Positions 1 through 9,660 of a stretch of DNA of 64,000 nt are shown piece after piece; positions within the stretch are counted from its first letter, which is position 1; each line of letters begins with the position of its first letter. The stretch is from Pseudomonadota bacterium (lineage in GTDB: Bacteria; Pseudomonadota; Gammaproteobacteria; Acidiferrobacterales; Acidiferrobacteraceae), in NCBI GenBank assembly GCA_021777335.1, contig JAJYDT010000004.1:1-64000 (forward strand). Direction: 5' to 3'. The notes beneath the pieces were generated by a model that saw only the letters and a program-made list of their open reading frames with translations, ran no database searches and was not told the origin of the DNA. The position numbers were made by a program, and so were the translations under genes.

Positions 1-111
1 CTGTCGCTATGATTTGTTGTCGGCCGCAGTAACCACCTGCCGCTCAGGGCAGTACGGGGGCGCCCCGAGGAATGCCGGAAGCGCGCGCAAAGGTAGTTTC
101 AAGGGCCCGGC

Positions 112-435
112 TCAGGCCGGGCAGAGGTCCTTGTCTTCCCCGTTGTCGGGGGAGCTCGTCGCCGCTGTTTCGTGCATGCGCAGCTTATTGGTCTTTGCGA
201 AATCCATCAGGAACTTGAAGGCCGCCGGATTGATATCCATCAGCCGGCGATCAACCGCAAGACATCTCTTGCTGTTGATCATCTGGGGCTGAACAAACTG
301 TGAATAGCGAATCCGGTGGTCGTTCCCGAAGGTCGACAGGCTGCCGCTGATACGTTCGATCCAGTCGCTCGGCCGAAATGGCCGGTTGTCTTCCGTGACC
401 CCCTCTATAATGATTCTGACACCGTCGTCAATCAT
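112..435 (-). CDS. DUF3579 family protein
   Basis: A 107-residue protein that I recognise as the DUF3579 family, small cytoplasmic proteins of beta- and gammaproteobacteria with no established function. The family hallmark seen here is the stretch around CLAVDRRLMDINPAAFKFLMDFAKTNKLRMH. The reading frame is open to a TTG at 441 and a GTG at 438, but ATG 435 is preferred because a purine-rich AAAGAGA lies about nine bases upstream of it. It follows pyrD with an 80-base gap and may be the last gene of that transcript. A GC-rich 7-bp hairpin (105-122) overlaps its stop codon but has no T-run after it. Confidence 0.8.
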   Translation of the reverse strand: MIDDGVRIIIEGVTEDNRPFRPSDWIERISGSLSTFGNDHRIRYSQFVQPQMINSKRCLAVDRRLMDINPAAFKFLMDFAKTNKLRMHETAATSSPDNGEDKDLCPA

Positions 436-515
436 CACCAATCTCTTTCAGGTCCTGCTACTCAGAAGGTCTAACCTATGGTACCTCGTATGACAAGAGA
501 AATCGCCAAATTACT

Positions 516-1676
516 TCAACCAAGATGCAAATCCTGGGTTCCCATGGACGAACGATCAGCGCGGGCCGTCCGAAGCGCATGAGCTAGGTCGGCCGTCGCC
601 AGCCCAAGCACCTTTTTCCGAAGGCCCCGGACAATCTCCAGGGGCAGGCCCGGCCCCTCGAAAATGAGGCCGGTATAGAGCTGCACCGCATCTGCACCCC
701 CGATGAGCCGTTCCCAGGCATCCTCGGTGTTCGAAATGCCACCGACGCCGATCAGCGCTATCGCGGGCGGCAGGATCCGGCGCAGGCGGCGGATCATATC
801 TGTCGCCAGCGGGCGCAGTGGCGGTCCGCTCAGGCCCCCGGTCTCGGCGGCTGAACTTCTGGAGACGAGACCGGGACGCGCGAGGGTTGTATTCGTTGCG
901 ATCACCCCATCGACCGCAGTTTCGCGCAATACCTGCCCCAATGTCTCGATCTCGCCCTCGGATTCGGGTGCGAGCTTGACGGCGAGCGGGACGTACCGTC
1001 CGCTGGCATCGGCTAGGCGTGCCTGTTCCTCCTTCACCGCCCGCAGCAGAACCTGGAGGCGCTCTGCGCGCTGGAGTACGCGTAGCCCGGGCGTGTTCGG
1101 GCTCGAGACATTGATCGCAACGTAATCGGAGACGGGATATACCAGGCGCAGTGCTGCGAGATAGTCGTCAGCGGCATGCTCAATCGGAGTATCCCGGTTT
1201 TTACCAATATTGACACCGATGACTGGTGCCAGTGGCCGTTCTGCCAGACGCAGCGCAAGCGCGGATGCCCCCTCGTTATTGAATCCCATGCGGTTGATCA
1301 GGGCGCGGTCGCGGACGAGCCGAAAGAGGCGCGGTCGGGGGTTGCCCGTCTGAGCACGGGGCGTGACGGTACCGAGCTCGAGCCAGCCGAACCCGAGCAG
1401 GGCGAGACCCGAGATGTAGCGTCCGTCCTTGTCGAGGCCGGCGGCAAGCCCTACCGGGTTGGGCAGTGACAATCCCATCAGCTGTACCGGGAGTTTGGGG
1501 GGCGTCATCAGGCGTGCCAGCGCCGGACCGATGACTGGCGCGCAGCGCAGGTGTTCCCAGGCCGCGAACGCGATCTCGTGGGCGCGTTCCGGGTCAAGCT
1601 GGAAGAGGATTGGCCGTACCGCCCGGTAGACGAGCTGCAGGAGCCAGGGGCGATCAGGATCCTCGTTTGATCTCAA
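516..1676 (-). CDS. pyrD: Dihydroorotate dehydrogenase (quinone), class 2
   Basis: Oxidises dihydroorotate to orotate in pyrimidine synthesis, passing electrons via FMN to the quinone pool at the inner membrane. Diagnostic segments are [13 protein letters not shown] near the N-terminus, the class 2 active-site serine in [11 protein letters not shown], and the C-terminal GVGGI...[12 protein letters not shown] phosphate/FMN site. The N-terminal amphipathic helix typical of the membrane-bound class 2 enzymes is present ([14 protein letters not shown]). The frame extends to GTG 1706, but I chose TTG 1676: it has AAGGA nine bases upstream and overlaps the stop of the preceding rluF-like gene (TTGA), a standard coupling arrangement. 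At 386 residues it is longer than E. coli PyrD (336), the surplus being a 40-residue C-terminal tail. Confidence 0.93.
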   Translation of the reverse strand: MRSNEDPDRPWLLQLVYRAVRPILFQLDPERAHEIAFAAWEHLRCAPVIGPALARLMTPPKLPVQLMGLSLPNPVGLAAGLDKDGRYISGLALLGFGWLELGTVTPRAQTGNPRPRLFRLVRDRALINRMGFNNEGASALALRLAERPLAPVIGVNIGKNRDTPIEHAADDYLAALRLVYPVSDYVAINVSSPNTPGLRVLQRAERLQVLLRAVKEEQARLADASGRYVPLAVKLAPESEGEIETLGQVLRETAVDGVIATNTTLARPGLVSRSSAAETGGLSGPPLRPLATDMIRRLRRILPPAIALIGVGGISNTEDAWERLIGGADAVQLYTGLIFEGPGLPLEIVRGLRKKVLGLATADLAHALRTARADRSSMGTQDLHLG

Positions 1677-2395
1677 AACGTCTCGTCCTTGCCGAGGTAA
1701 CGCCACTTTCCGGGGGCAAGCGTGCCCAACAGGACCCGGCCGATGCGCACCCGTTTGAGGCCGATGACGTTGAGGCCGACCTCAGCGCACATGCGCCGGA
1801 TCTGGCGTTTCTTGCCCTCGGTCAATACAAAGCAAAGCTGGTCGCGGTTCTGCCAGGACACACGGGCGGGCCTCAATGGCTCACCATCCAGCACGAGCCC
1901 ATGGGCCAGCAAGCGCAGGCCTCGTTCGCTCAGGGTTCCCTCGACCCGCACGAGATACTCCTTTTCGATGGTCCGGCTGGCGGTAAGTCGACGTGCAAGG
2001 GGCCCATCCTGTGTCAGAACGAGGAGCCCCTGTGAATCTATGTCGAGTCGTCCGGCGGGTGCCAGCCCGGCAAGGTGCATACGGTCAAAGGTCCGGTCAT
2101 CGGACCCTGGTTGCCGGTTTTCCGGACGTACGAGCGAGATCGCGGCGCGGTATCCCTTTTCCGGCTGGTTCGATACGTAACCGACCGGCTTATTCAAAAG
2201 GATGGTGACCTGGCGCCTGAGTGCGCGTTCGGCGCGCGGATCCAGGGTCACCTGCTGACCGGGCGCGATGCGTGTACCCAGTGTCGCTGGTGCGCCATCG
2301 ACGTAGACCCAGCCCTTGTCCATGAAGACGTCCGCCTCGCGCCGGGAGCACACCCCTTGCTCGCTCAGGAACTTCGATACCCGGATCTTCTCCAT
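1673..2395 (-). CDS. 23S rRNA pseudouridine synthase, RluF/RluB group
   Basis: An RsuA-family pseudouridine synthase, 240 residues, that isomerises a uridine in 23S rRNA. It has an N-terminal S4 RNA-binding domain ([17 protein letters not shown], residues 5-21), the catalytic-aspartate motif [14 protein letters not shown], and the family C-terminal motif [10 protein letters not shown]. The phrase [14 protein letters not shown] and the [20 protein letters not shown] ending look closest to RluF (U2604 in E. coli), but RluB/RluE-type specificity cannot be ruled out. ATG 2395 starts directly at the S4 domain; the longer open frame upstream reads into the ilvD promoter and is not conserved-looking. 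It is divergent from ilvD (99-base gap) and coupled to pyrD by overlap. Confidence 0.85.
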   Translation of the reverse strand: MEKIRVSKFLSEQGVCSRREADVFMDKGWVYVDGAPATLGTRIAPGQQVTLDPRAERALRRQVTILLNKPVGYVSNQPEKGYRAAISLVRPENRQPGSDDRTFDRMHLAGLAPAGRLDIDSQGLLVLTQDGPLARRLTASRTIEKEYLVRVEGTLSERGLRLLAHGLVLDGEPLRPARVSWQNRDQLCFVLTEGKKRQIRRMCAEVGLNVIGLKRVRIGRVLLGTLAPGKWRYLGKDETF

Positions 2396-2460
2396 GGCCG
2401 CAGCATGGCAAATGGGTCCGCGTGAGGCAAGCGGACATGGCCCGGTCATGCCCCATGATT

Positions 2461-2466
2461 TACAAT
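2461..2466 (+). promoter_or_regulatory. Candidate -10 box of ilvD promoter
   Basis: TACAAT lies about 28 bases before the ilvD start, which would give a leader of roughly 20 bases. The -35 region at the expected distance (GGCCCG area) is poor, so this is a weak call. Confidence 0.3.
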
Positions 2467-2494
2467 ACCGCCTTCCCAAGACGGAGCACCGAAA

Positions 2495-4174
2495 ATGGCG
2501 CGCAAGCTGAACCGGTTCAGCGCGACGATCACAGAACCTAAGTCGCAGGGGGCATCGCAGGCAATGCTCTATGGTACTGGGCTGACCGAGGCGGACATGG
2601 GGAAACCCCAGATCGGCATCGCGAGCGTCTGGTACGAGGGAAACACCTGCAACATGCACCTTCTGGATCTCGCGCAACAGGTCAAGGAGGGTGTCGTCGG
2701 CGCCGGCATGGTCGGTTTCAGGTTCAACACGATTGGTGTATCTGACGGGATCTCGATGGGGACCGACGGCATGAGCTATTCGCTGCAGTCACGCGAGATC
2801 ATTGCCGATTCCATAGAGACGGTCATGAGTGCGCAGTGGTACGACGCCAATGTGTCGATTCCGGGCTGTGACAAGAACATGCCTGGGTGTCTGATGGCGA
2901 TGGCGCGCGTGAACCGGCCGGCACTTATGGTCTATGGGGGTACGATCAGGCCTGGGCACTGGAATGGACGCACGCTCGATATCATCTCCGCGTTTCAAAG
3001 TTATGGAGAATATCTGTCGGGATCAATCGGCGCGCAGGAGCAGCAGCAGATCGTGCGCCATTCATGTCCTGGGGCTGGCGCATGCGGCGGCATGTACACC
3101 GCGAACACGATGGCGTGCGCGATCGAGGCGCTGGGGATGTCCTTGCCCTACAGCTCCTCGACGCCTGCGACCGACCCTTCGAAGCTGCACGAGTGCCGCC
3201 GGACGGGCCAGACGATCCGGTATCTGCTTGAGCACAATATCTGTCCCCGCGACATCATGACCCGACGCGCGTTCGAGAATGCGATGACCATCGTTATCGT
3301 TCTTGGCGGATCGACCAACGCCGTGCTGCATCTCATCGCCATGGCGCGCGCCGCGGACGTGCCCCTCACGATAGACGATTTCCAGGCATTCAGTGACCGC
3401 GTTCCATACCTTGCGGATCTCAAGCCGAGCGGACGCTACGTGATGGAGGATCTGCATCGGGTTGGTGGCACGCCGGGGGTCATGAAATATCTCCTCGAGC
3501 GCGGCCTGCTTCATGGCGACTGTCTCACCGTCACCGGAAAGACACTTGCGGAAAATCTGACGGAGGTGCCCGGGCTGTCCCAGGGCCAGGATGTCGTACG
3601 ACCGGTGGAGCAGGCAATCAAGAAAACAGGTCATATCCGTATCCTGCGAGGGAACCTCGCGCCCGGCGGTGCGGTGGCCAAGGTCACCGGAAAGGAGGGC
3701 CTAAGCTTCAGGGGACCGGCCCGGGTATACGATTCCGAGGAGGACATGCTGCGTGCGCTTGAGCGCGGCGAGATCCGCAAGGGCGATGTGATCGTGATCC
3801 GCTACGAGGGGCCGAAAGGTGGTCCGGGGATGCCTGAGATGCTGACGCCGACCTCGGCGCTTGTGGGAGCGGGCCTTGGTCAGGATGTCGCGTTGATCAC
3901 GGACGGGCGTTTCTCGGGTGGCTCGCACGGGTTCATCATCGGCCACGTGGTGCCCGAGGCTCAGGAAGGGGGGCCGATCGCGCTTGTGAGGACCGGCGAT
4001 ATCGTGACGATCGATGCTTCCCGGAACACCATGGATGTGGAGCTCGCGGAGGAGGAGATGGACCGTCGGCGAAATGCGTGGCGCCCGCCAGCCCTCAAGG
4101 CGACGCGCGGTACGTTGCACAAGTACATCAAGGCGGTACGCAATGCCTCGGAGGGATGCGTCACGGATGAGTAA
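2495..4174 (+). CDS. ilvD: Dihydroxy-acid dehydratase
   Basis: Catalyses the third step of valine/isoleucine synthesis, dehydrating 2,3-dihydroxy acids to 2-oxo acids; it is an iron-sulfur enzyme of the IlvD/Edd family. The cluster-binding cysteines are visible in [12 protein letters not shown] and [16 protein letters not shown], and the C-terminal [16 protein letters not shown] motif is intact. Length 559 residues is normal for the shorter IlvD class (about 550-560; E. coli 616). The start ATG 2495 follows ACGGAGC about nine bases upstream. It stands alone on the plus strand, divergent from the rluF-like gene. No frameshift or missing catalytic residue is seen. Confidence 0.96.
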   Translation: MARKLNRFSATITEPKSQGASQAMLYGTGLTEADMGKPQIGIASVWYEGNTCNMHLLDLAQQVKEGVVGAGMVGFRFNTIGVSDGISMGTDGMSYSLQSREIIADSIETVMSAQWYDANVSIPGCDKNMPGCLMAMARVNRPALMVYGGTIRPGHWNGRTLDIISAFQSYGEYLSGSIGAQEQQQIVRHSCPGAGACGGMYTANTMACAIEALGMSLPYSSSTPATDPSKLHECRRTGQTIRYLLEHNICPRDIMTRRAFENAMTIVIVLGGSTNAVLHLIAMARAADVPLTIDDFQAFSDRVPYLADLKPSGRYVMEDLHRVGGTPGVMKYLLERGLLHGDCLTVTGKTLAENLTEVPGLSQGQDVVRPVEQAIKKTGHIRILRGNLAPGGAVAKVTGKEGLSFRGPARVYDSEEDMLRALERGEIRKGDVIVIRYEGPKGGPGMPEMLTPTSALVGAGLGQDVALITDGRFSGGSHGFIIGHVVPEAQEGGPIALVRTGDIVTIDASRNTMDVELAEEEMDRRRNAWRPPALKATRGTLHKYIKAVRNASEGCVTDE

Positions 4175-4475
4175 GCGGGCATTCTGGCGCAATCGGTTCA
4201 CGGTACGATCTCGTCGTCCCGCGGGTACGCTCGGAGATCATGCCGCTCCTGCGCGATGTGGGCAGGATCGCGTGAGGCACGCCGCGCTGTTGATCCCGGC
4301 GAGGGTGAGCGGCTTGTACCGGCCACGCCCCCGGGGTTCTGCGCGTAGATCGCCAGCTGGATCTATGGCACTGATTCTTCAGGGGTTTTGTACACGGCCC
4401 TGACCCAGCGGAGGTAAAAGCGGCCCGTTCTTTGCAAGGCATTGGGAAGCGCAACACGGAATTAGGGAGGTCCCA
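4175..4475. other. Intergenic stretch between ilvD and csrA
   Basis: About 300 bases with no recognisable gene, RNA or terminator. The end of it is the csrA leader, where GGA motifs (CACGGA and AGGGAGG) sit close together over the ribosome binding site. This is the arrangement through which CsrA proteins often repress their own translation, so autoregulation is possible (inference). Confidence 0.4.
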
Positions 4476-4688
4476 ATGCTTGTGCTAACGCGGAGAGTGG
4501 GTGAGTCGCTCCGGATCTATCTGGATGACAATATCGACCTGACGATGCCGGTGGGGCAGTTGTTTGCTGATGGACCTATCGAAGTGATGGTCGTGCGCTG
4601 CTCGGGCAGCCAGGTGAAGATCGGGGTCGCGGCGCGATCCGAGTTTGTCGTGCTCCGGTCTGAGCTGGACCGCAAATCGCATCGCTAG
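4476..4688 (+). CDS. csrA: CsrA/RsmA-like translational regulator with inserted loop
   Basis: A 70-residue CsrA-family RNA-binding protein. CsrA dimers bind GGA motifs in mRNA leaders and change translation or stability. The N-terminus [14 protein letters not shown] keeps the key Leu4 and Arg6, and the second RNA-contact arginine is kept in VVLRSEL. Unlike E. coli CsrA, about 13-14 extra residues ([19 protein letters not shown]) separate the first and second beta strands; that form is known from some atypical CsrA homologues. A strong AGGGAGG precedes ATG 4476. The gene ends eight bases before the sigma-32-like promoter of htpG, so it need not be co-transcribed with it. Confidence 0.85.
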   Translation: MLVLTRRVGESLRIYLDDNIDLTMPVGQLFADGPIEVMVVRCSGSQVKIGVAARSEFVVLRSELDRKSHR

Positions 4689-4695
4689 CCGGACG

Positions 4696-4724
4696 CTTGA
4701 AATCAACGATGTCCATCCCCAGTT
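4696..4724 (+). promoter_or_regulatory. Sigma-32-type heat-shock promoter of htpG
   Basis: CTTGAAA (4696-4702), a 14-base spacer and CCCCAGTT (4717-4724) match the sigma-32 consensus CTTGAAA-N13..15-CCCCATnT. The same two boxes with the same spacer precede clpB at 47589-47617. Predicted transcription starts about 25 bases before the htpG start codon. Confidence 0.85.
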
Positions 4725-4755
4725 CAGTTCCTCTAACCCGCGGGATGGAGTACCC

Positions 4756-6657
4756 ATGGCGACTGATACGGGCAAACAGACCCTTGGCTTTCAGGCTGAG
4801 GTCCGGCAGCTACTGGACCTCGTGGTGCACTCACTTTACAGCAATAAAGAAATCTTTTTGCGGGAGCTGATCTCCAACGCGTCTGATGCCGCTGATAAAT
4901 TGAGATTTGAGGCGCTCGGCAACGACGCGCTTTATGAGGGTGATACGGACCTCAGGATCCAGGTGTCCTACGACAAGGATGCGCGTACCGTCACCGTGTC
5001 GGATAACGGCATCGGTATGAGCAGTGATGAAGTGGTTCAGAACATCGGCACAATCGCCAAATCCGGGACCCGGGAATTTTTGGCGTCACTCTCCGGCGAC
5101 CAGGCCAGGGACGCACATCTGGTCGGACAGTTCGGTGTTGGTTTCTACTCCGCATTCATTGTGGCCGACCGCGTGACGCTCGTCACGCGACGGGCGGGAG
5201 TGGAGGAATCGGCTGCAGTGCGTTGGGAGTCTGACGGCCAAGGCGAGTATACGCTTGAGCCAGCCCGCAAGGCGGGACGCGGGACCGACGTCATTCTTCA
5301 TCTGAAAGCCGGCGAGGACGAGTTTCTCGATCCTTACCGGCTGCGGACCATTATTCGCAAGTACTCGGACCATATCCCGCTCCCTGTCGAGATGCCGGTC
5401 GAGGGCAAACAGGAGCACGAGATGGTAAACCGCGCGGCCGCGTTGTGGACTCGGCCGCGCAACGAGATCAAGCCGGAGGAGTACGACGAGTTCTACAAGC
5501 ACATCGCCCATGATTTTGAAGCCCCGCTCGCGCACGTCCATAGTCACGTCGAAGGAAAGCAGGAATACACGCTGCTGCTCTATATCCCTGCGCGGCCGCC
5601 GCTCGATCTCATGGACCGGGATCGGCGCCACGGCATAAAGCTCTATATCCGCAGGGTCTTCGTCATGGATGACGCCGAACAGATTATGCCCGGTTACCTT
5701 CGTTTCATCCGTGGCATCGTCGATTCAAATGATCTACCACTCAATGTTTCCCGGGAGATCCTGCAGCGCAGCAGAGACATCGACGCGATCCGCAACGGCG
5801 CCGTGCGCAAGGTGCTTGACCTCCTTGCCGATATCGCTGAGAAGGACAGCGAGAAATACGGTCAGTTCTGGAAAAATTTTGGCATCCTTCTCAAGGAGGG
5901 CGTCATCGAGGATCCGCAGAATCAGGAACGCATCGCAAAACTCTTGCGTTTTTCCTCGACAAAAACTGAAGGTGACGAGCAGACGGTATCGCTTTCGGAT
6001 TACGTGGGTCGCATGTCGTCCGGACAGGACAAGATCTATTATGTCACGTCGGAAAACCACGATGCCGCGCGCAACAGCCCCCATCTGGAAATATTCCGTA
6101 AAAAGGGCATCGAGGTGCTGCTGCTGACTGACCGTATCGACGAGTGGCTGGTGAGCCACCTCCATGAATTCGGTGGCAAGGCGCTGCAGTCAGTGGCAAA
6201 AGGCGATCTTGATCTCGGGGCGCTCGAAGGCAAGGAGGAGCGTAGCAGGCAAGAGCAGACCCAGGCGGAGTTCAAGGATCTGCTCGCACGAATCAAGAAG
6301 AGTCTCGGCGAGCGAGTCACGGACGTGCGTATCACCCACCGCCTCACCGATTCCCCGGCGTGTCTCGTGACCGATGCCGACGCCATCGGAACGAATCTTG
6401 AGCGTCTTCTGAGGAGCGCAGGACAACCGGCTGCGCCGGTCAAGCCGATCCTCGAGATCAACCCTGCGCATGCGTTTGTGCAACGGTTGCAGGATGAACG
6501 CGACGACACACGGTTTGGTGACTGGACACACGTACTGTTCGACCAGGCGGTCCTAAGCGAGGGTGGGCAGATAAAGGACCCGGCGTCTTTTGTGCGGCGC
6601 CTGAACGGTATCCTGTTCCCCGGGGAAGTGTCGCACCCAACGGCTGCGCCGGGCTGA
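4756..6657 (+). CDS. htpG: Molecular chaperone HtpG (bacterial Hsp90)
   Basis: ATP-driven cytosolic chaperone, 633 residues (E. coli 624). The GHKL ATPase pocket is complete: [18 protein letters not shown] (residues 34-51), [12 protein letters not shown] and the lid/GxxGxG segment [14 protein letters not shown]. The middle domain arginine loop region ([11 protein letters not shown]) and a normal C-terminal dimerisation domain follow. ATG 4756 is preceded by GGAG six to seven bases upstream; the open frame upstream (from 4645) merely overlaps csrA. Expression is probably heat-inducible through the sigma-32-type promoter immediately upstream. Confidence 0.97.
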   Translation: MATDTGKQTLGFQAEVRQLLDLVVHSLYSNKEIFLRELISNASDAADKLRFEALGNDALYEGDTDLRIQVSYDKDARTVTVSDNGIGMSSDEVVQNIGTIAKSGTREFLASLSGDQARDAHLVGQFGVGFYSAFIVADRVTLVTRRAGVEESAAVRWESDGQGEYTLEPARKAGRGTDVILHLKAGEDEFLDPYRLRTIIRKYSDHIPLPVEMPVEGKQEHEMVNRAAALWTRPRNEIKPEEYDEFYKHIAHDFEAPLAHVHSHVEGKQEYTLLLYIPARPPLDLMDRDRRHGIKLYIRRVFVMDDAEQIMPGYLRFIRGIVDSNDLPLNVSREILQRSRDIDAIRNGAVRKVLDLLADIAEKDSEKYGQFWKNFGILLKEGVIEDPQNQERIAKLLRFSSTKTEGDEQTVSLSDYVGRMSSGQDKIYYVTSENHDAARNSPHLEIFRKKGIEVLLLTDRIDEWLVSHLHEFGGKALQSVAKGDLDLGALEGKEERSRQEQTQAEFKDLLARIKKSLGERVTDVRITHRLTDSPACLVTDADAIGTNLERLLRSAGQPAAPVKPILEINPAHAFVQRLQDERDDTRFGDWTHVLFDQAVLSEGGQIKDPASFVRRLNGILFPGEVSHPTAAPG

Positions 6658-7109
6658 GTCATGCGCATTTGAGATCGTCTCCGCCCTGAAGGGCGAGCCT
6701 CGCGGCGTTCTCCAGGGGCGGCAGTCTGGCCGGAAGATTGTTGTGTTTCCTCATGTCAGTGATTCCGGCGTGCCGGGTTAAAGTTGAAGTCGCCGGAAGA
6801 TGACGTGGCACGCTTTTCTGGGCCGTCATTGCCAGTGTGTTCTTCTCGGAATTGATGAGCCAGGGCATTCCGGGTGCTCAACGTTCGCTGATCGATACCT
6901 GCAGGCGGACCGGAATCGGTCTTTTGAACGAGGTCCTTCCGCAGATACACCCGCGCGGAACTGCCTGACTGAAAGTGGACGGCGCCGCTCGTCGTACTCC
7001 CGTGACCGCCTGTCTAGGCGCGCAAAATTCCCCTTGCCGAAGAGGTTTCTGCAAATTTAAATATCTATATCTCAAGTACATTGTCGTACTGGAATCATCG
7101 CCCCCAGCT
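6658..7109. other. Intergenic stretch between htpG and the zinc-ribbon gene
   Basis: About 450 bases with no convincing gene. It begins with a hairpin that resembles the right end of an IS200/IS605-type element (listed separately). It ends with an AT-rich block (7050-7075) and the inverted repeat AGTAC-N6-GTACT (7075-7090) just before the next start codon. TTGCCG (7034-7039), 17 bases and TTAAAT (7057-7062) could be a weak promoter. The reading frames here show no family features. Confidence 0.4.
6669..6700 (-). mobile_element. Possible remnant of an IS200/IS605-family right end
   Basis: Read on the minus strand there is a CGCCC-TTCA-GGGCG hairpin (6695-6682), then GAGACGATC and TCAA (6672-6669). 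A small hairpin followed by about 10 bases and a terminal TCAA is the layout of the right end of IS605-group elements. No transposase, TnpB or left end is recognisable nearby, so this may be only a chance hairpin downstream of htpG. Confidence 0.25.
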
Positions 7110-8348
7110 ATGAGTGTTCTATCGAGCATTTACCACAAGGTCTGTCCGGCGTGTGCGGCCATGCGGCCTCGGGAAGAGTCGCATTGTCTCTGTGGTCATT
7201 CATTTGAAGGTCCGACCACCGATCCTGAGCTTGCCGAAGAGCAACTTTACGAGCACTATCTGCGGGCACGGATGCAGCAGATTCAGCAGGCGCTACGTAA
7301 TGATGAGCCCGGCGCGAAAGCCGCCGAGGCCGCGCTGACAAGGCAGGTCAAGATGCGGACTGAGACAGAACTCAAGGCGGTTCAGGCCGAGCTCGATCGC
7401 CAGCGCGCGAGAATCGAGCGGATGCGGCGTGCAGCGCGGCCGTGGGCCGAGGCAGGCCGTTCAGAAGGCCCCCGCGTGGTTGAAGCGGCGCAGGCCCTTG
7501 CGAAGGAACTGGCGGGGCTGCGGCGCGGTCGTGAGGGAGATACGTTCGCTGCGTCCATCGCCGCAAGCCGTATCGAAGCGCGCGCGGCTCACCCGAAGAA
7601 AGCGTCTGTTGGCAGGTCGACGCCGGATGACACGACAGCCAGCCAGAACCAGACGGGGTCTTCCGCGACCGAAGTCGTTGCCCGTCAAACCGTGCCCCCG
7701 CACATGGCACCCGGTACCCCGGAGAGATCACGGAACATCGCGAAGACTGAAAGCACACCGGACGGGTTCCAGGGCGGTTCAGGAGCGCACACGCAGGTCC
7801 CGATCGAGACTGCGCCCAGCGTACCCCCATCGCCCCCGGCTGCCGAGACAACGCTTCAGGTGTCTGCGTTGCCCACATTATCGACCCTCGAGGTTGCGCC
7901 GACCGAAGGGTCCGCGGACGTGCATGCGTTGCTTGCCCCGGAGGCTGAGCGGGTGGTGCATCAGGAGGTCCTAGCTGAGCCTCAGGGCGGTTCAGGAGCG
8001 CACACGCAGGTCCCGATCGAGACTGCGCCCAGCGTACCCCCATCGCCCCCGGCTGCCGAGACAACGCTTCAGGCGTCTGCGTTGCCCACGTTATCGACCC
8101 TCGAGGTTGCGCCGACCGAAGGGTCCGCGGACGTGCGTGCGTTGCTTGCCGCGGAGGCTGAGCGGGTGGTGCATCGCCAGCGGCAGGAGGTCCTGATTGA
8201 GTGCCCCAACTGCACCGCGATGTTTCCGAAATCGCAGGCCCGCTGCAAATGTGGTTTCGAACAACTGGCAGCGTCAACGCTTATGCCGGCCGTGGCGCTC
8301 GACGCCAGTGAACGGTTGAGGCTTGGCTCACTCCTCAAACCAGATTAG
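7110..8348 (+). CDS. Double zinc-ribbon protein with tandem duplication, unknown function
   Basis: A 412-residue protein that I cannot assign to a family. It starts and ends with short cysteine modules: CPACAAMRPREESHCLCGHSF (residues 12-32) and CPNCTAMFPKSQARCKCGFE near the C-terminus. Both are C-x2-C-x10..11-C-x-C and probably bind zinc. Between them lie a charged, probably coiled-coil region (residues 50-160, rich in Glu, Arg, Gln) and a Pro/Ala/Thr-rich linker. The linker contains a 64-residue unit present twice (7770-7961 and 7983-8174, only four base differences). ATG 7110 is chosen because the first zinc module begins a few codons later; upstream frame is intergenic. The layout suggests a tethering or nucleic-acid/protein-binding protein, but function is unknown. 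Confidence 0.7.
   Translation: MSVLSSIYHKVCPACAAMRPREESHCLCGHSFEGPTTDPELAEEQLYEHYLRARMQQIQQALRNDEPGAKAAEAALTRQVKMRTETELKAVQAELDRQRARIERMRRAARPWAEAGRSEGPRVVEAAQALAKELAGLRRGREGDTFAASIAASRIEARAAHPKKASVGRSTPDDTTASQNQTGSSATEVVARQTVPPHMAPGTPERSRNIAKTESTPDGFQGGSGAHTQVPIETAPSVPPSPPAAETTLQVSALPTLSTLEVAPTEGSADVHALLAPEAERVVHQEVLAEPQGGSGAHTQVPIETAPSVPPSPPAAETTLQASALPTLSTLEVAPTEGSADVRALLAAEAERVVHRQRQEVLIECPNCTAMFPKSQARCKCGFEQLAASTLMPAVALDASERLRLGSLLKPD
7770..8174 (+). repeat. Tandem 192-bp direct repeat (period 213 bp) inside a gene
   Basis: Copies at 7770-7961 and 7983-8174 differ at four positions only (three of them change an amino acid). The spacing keeps the reading frame, adding 71 codons. The high identity, even at third positions, indicates a recent duplication. 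Confidence 0.95.
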
Positions 8349-8659
8349 ACATCGGATACGTCCCGTAACGCGAGAAGCTCGAGTCGGCGTACCTGCGAAC
8401 GCAGATTCCCGATCTCGTCCATCAGCTGCAATGCAAACGCAACCGCATGGGCGCCGAGTTCGAGATCGCGTTGTAGCCGGCGCGCTTGTTTCACACGCAT
8501 GACCATCGCCAACGAAAATGCCCAATCACTGGGCCCACTACCATGCGGCTGGACGATCTCTTCGCGAATGAACATGGTCAGTGTGTCGGAATCCAGGTCT
8601 GTGCAGGCAAGTACCTCGTGGGTGCCGAGGACAGGATCATCCCAAGCCACGATGTTCAT
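8345..8659 (-). CDS. cbpM: Chaperone modulator CbpM
   Basis: A 104-residue MerR-like protein of the CbpM family, which binds the J-domain of CbpA and inhibits its co-chaperone and DNA-binding activities. The family segment [25 protein letters not shown] followed by a short coiled C-terminus ([11 protein letters not shown]) is clear. It overlaps the end of cbpA by four bases (ATGA at 8659-8656), so the modulator is made by translational coupling with its target, as in other gammaproteobacteria. Its 3' end abuts the convergent zinc-ribbon gene (four-base overlap). Confidence 0.85.
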   Translation of the reverse strand: MNIVAWDDPVLGTHEVLACTDLDSDTLTMFIREEIVQPHGSGPSDWAFSLAMVMRVKQARRLQRDLELGAHAVAFALQLMDEIGNLRSQVRRLELLALRDVSDV

Positions 8660-9594
8660 ACCTTGAGCCCTGCGCGCGGATCGAATTCCATCTCCCGGGC
8701 CAGAGTCCGGTAGAGATTCTTTGTGTGTTCGCTGTCAATCTTCGGGTTGACGATCTGCAGCGTGACATACTGATCTCCGGGCGGGCTCCCCGGAAATCCC
8801 CGGCCCTTAAGGCGGAGTTTTTGTCCCGATTGCGAACCCGGAGGCACCTTCAGTTCCACCGCCCCTGCGAGGGTCGGTACCTTGAGTGACGCCCCGAGCG
8901 CAGCTTCCCATGGGGCGACCGGGAGGTTAAGGTAGACATCGCGCCCTTCGATCGCGAAGAATGGATGCCGCGCCAGATGGATCTCCAGGTAAAGATCCCC
9001 ACTTTGTGCGCCAAAGGTGCCGGGCGTGCCCTGGCCTGCAAGCCGGATATGCTGTCCAGGCAGTACACCCGGCGGAATCTTGACCTGGAGTGTCCGGTGC
9101 GCGATGGTCACCGAACCATCAGCTGCGACCTGGGGCGTCGCAAGTTCAATCGTGCGTAGTGATCCCGCAAAGGCCTGTTCAAGCGTCAGTTCGATGGCCG
9201 CGGACTGATCCGGGCCCCTGCGTGGCCCGGCGGTCCGTCCCGTCTGCTGGAATCCGCCGAACAGGGATTCAAAAAAATCACTGAAACGCGCATGGTCCGT
9301 GAACGTAGCGCCTTGGGTCTGTGCCCTGCCTGGCGTCCAGTCCGGAGGAGGCGTGAATTCCTCCCCCGGACGCCACCGCGTGCCGAGCTCATCATAAGCG
9401 GCGCGTTTCTCAGGATCTTTCAGGACCTCATAGGCCTCGCCGACCTCCTTGAAGCGCTCCTCGGCATCTGGTTCCTTGCTCACATCGGGGTGATATTTGC
9501 GTGCGAGCCGGCGGTAGGCGCGTTTGATGTCGTCCGCGCCCGCGCCCCGTTCGAGACCCATGATCTGGTAGTAGTCCTTATACTTGGTTGCCAT
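8656..9594 (-). CDS. cbpA: Curved DNA-binding protein CbpA (DnaJ class C)
   Basis: DnaJ-type co-chaperone, 312 residues (E. coli CbpA 306). The J-domain occupies residues 5-75 with the HPD motif in [13 protein letters not shown]; a Gly/Phe-rich linker follows ([17 protein letters not shown]) and two C-terminal substrate-binding domains ([38 protein letters not shown]). There is no zinc-finger, which fits CbpA rather than DnaJ. It stimulates DnaK and binds curved DNA in E. coli. It is followed in the same operon by cbpM and preceded by a sigma-32-like promoter. Confidence 0.93.
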   Translation of the reverse strand: MATKYKDYYQIMGLERGAGADDIKRAYRRLARKYHPDVSKEPDAEERFKEVGEAYEVLKDPEKRAAYDELGTRWRPGEEFTPPPDWTPGRAQTQGATFTDHARFSDFFESLFGGFQQTGRTAGPRRGPDQSAAIELTLEQAFAGSLRTIELATPQVAADGSVTIAHRTLQVKIPPGVLPGQHIRLAGQGTPGTFGAQSGDLYLEIHLARHPFFAIEGRDVYLNLPVAPWEAALGASLKVPTLAGAVELKVPPGSQSGQKLRLKGRGFPGSPPGDQYVTLQIVNPKIDSEHTKNLYRTLAREMEFDPRAGLKV

Positions 9595-9628
9595 GATATC
9601 GCCGTGCGGAACTGATCCGGATCCGTCT

Positions 9629-9657
9629 TTATGCGGCCCGCGCGGCCGTGATTCAAG
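9629..9657 (-). promoter_or_regulatory. Candidate sigma-32-type promoter of cbpA
   Basis: On the minus strand, CTTGAAT (9657-9651), a 14-base spacer and CCGCATAA (9636-9629) resemble the sigma-32 boxes found at htpG and clpB, with two or three mismatches. It lies 35 bases before the cbpA start, right after the stop of the upstream NlpC gene. Confidence 0.55.
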
Positions 9658-9660
9658 GGC

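Noticed and set aside
105-122. GCCCGGC-TCAG-GCCGGGC hairpin as a terminator for the first gene
   Set aside because: It overlaps the stop codon and has no T-run on the minus strand, so it is not a convincing intrinsic terminator.
7372-8277. Long minus-strand ORF (301 codons) opposite the zinc-ribbon gene
   Set aside because: Antisense shadow: its length follows from the duplicated GC-rich repeat, and the plus strand has paired cysteine modules and a coherent protein.
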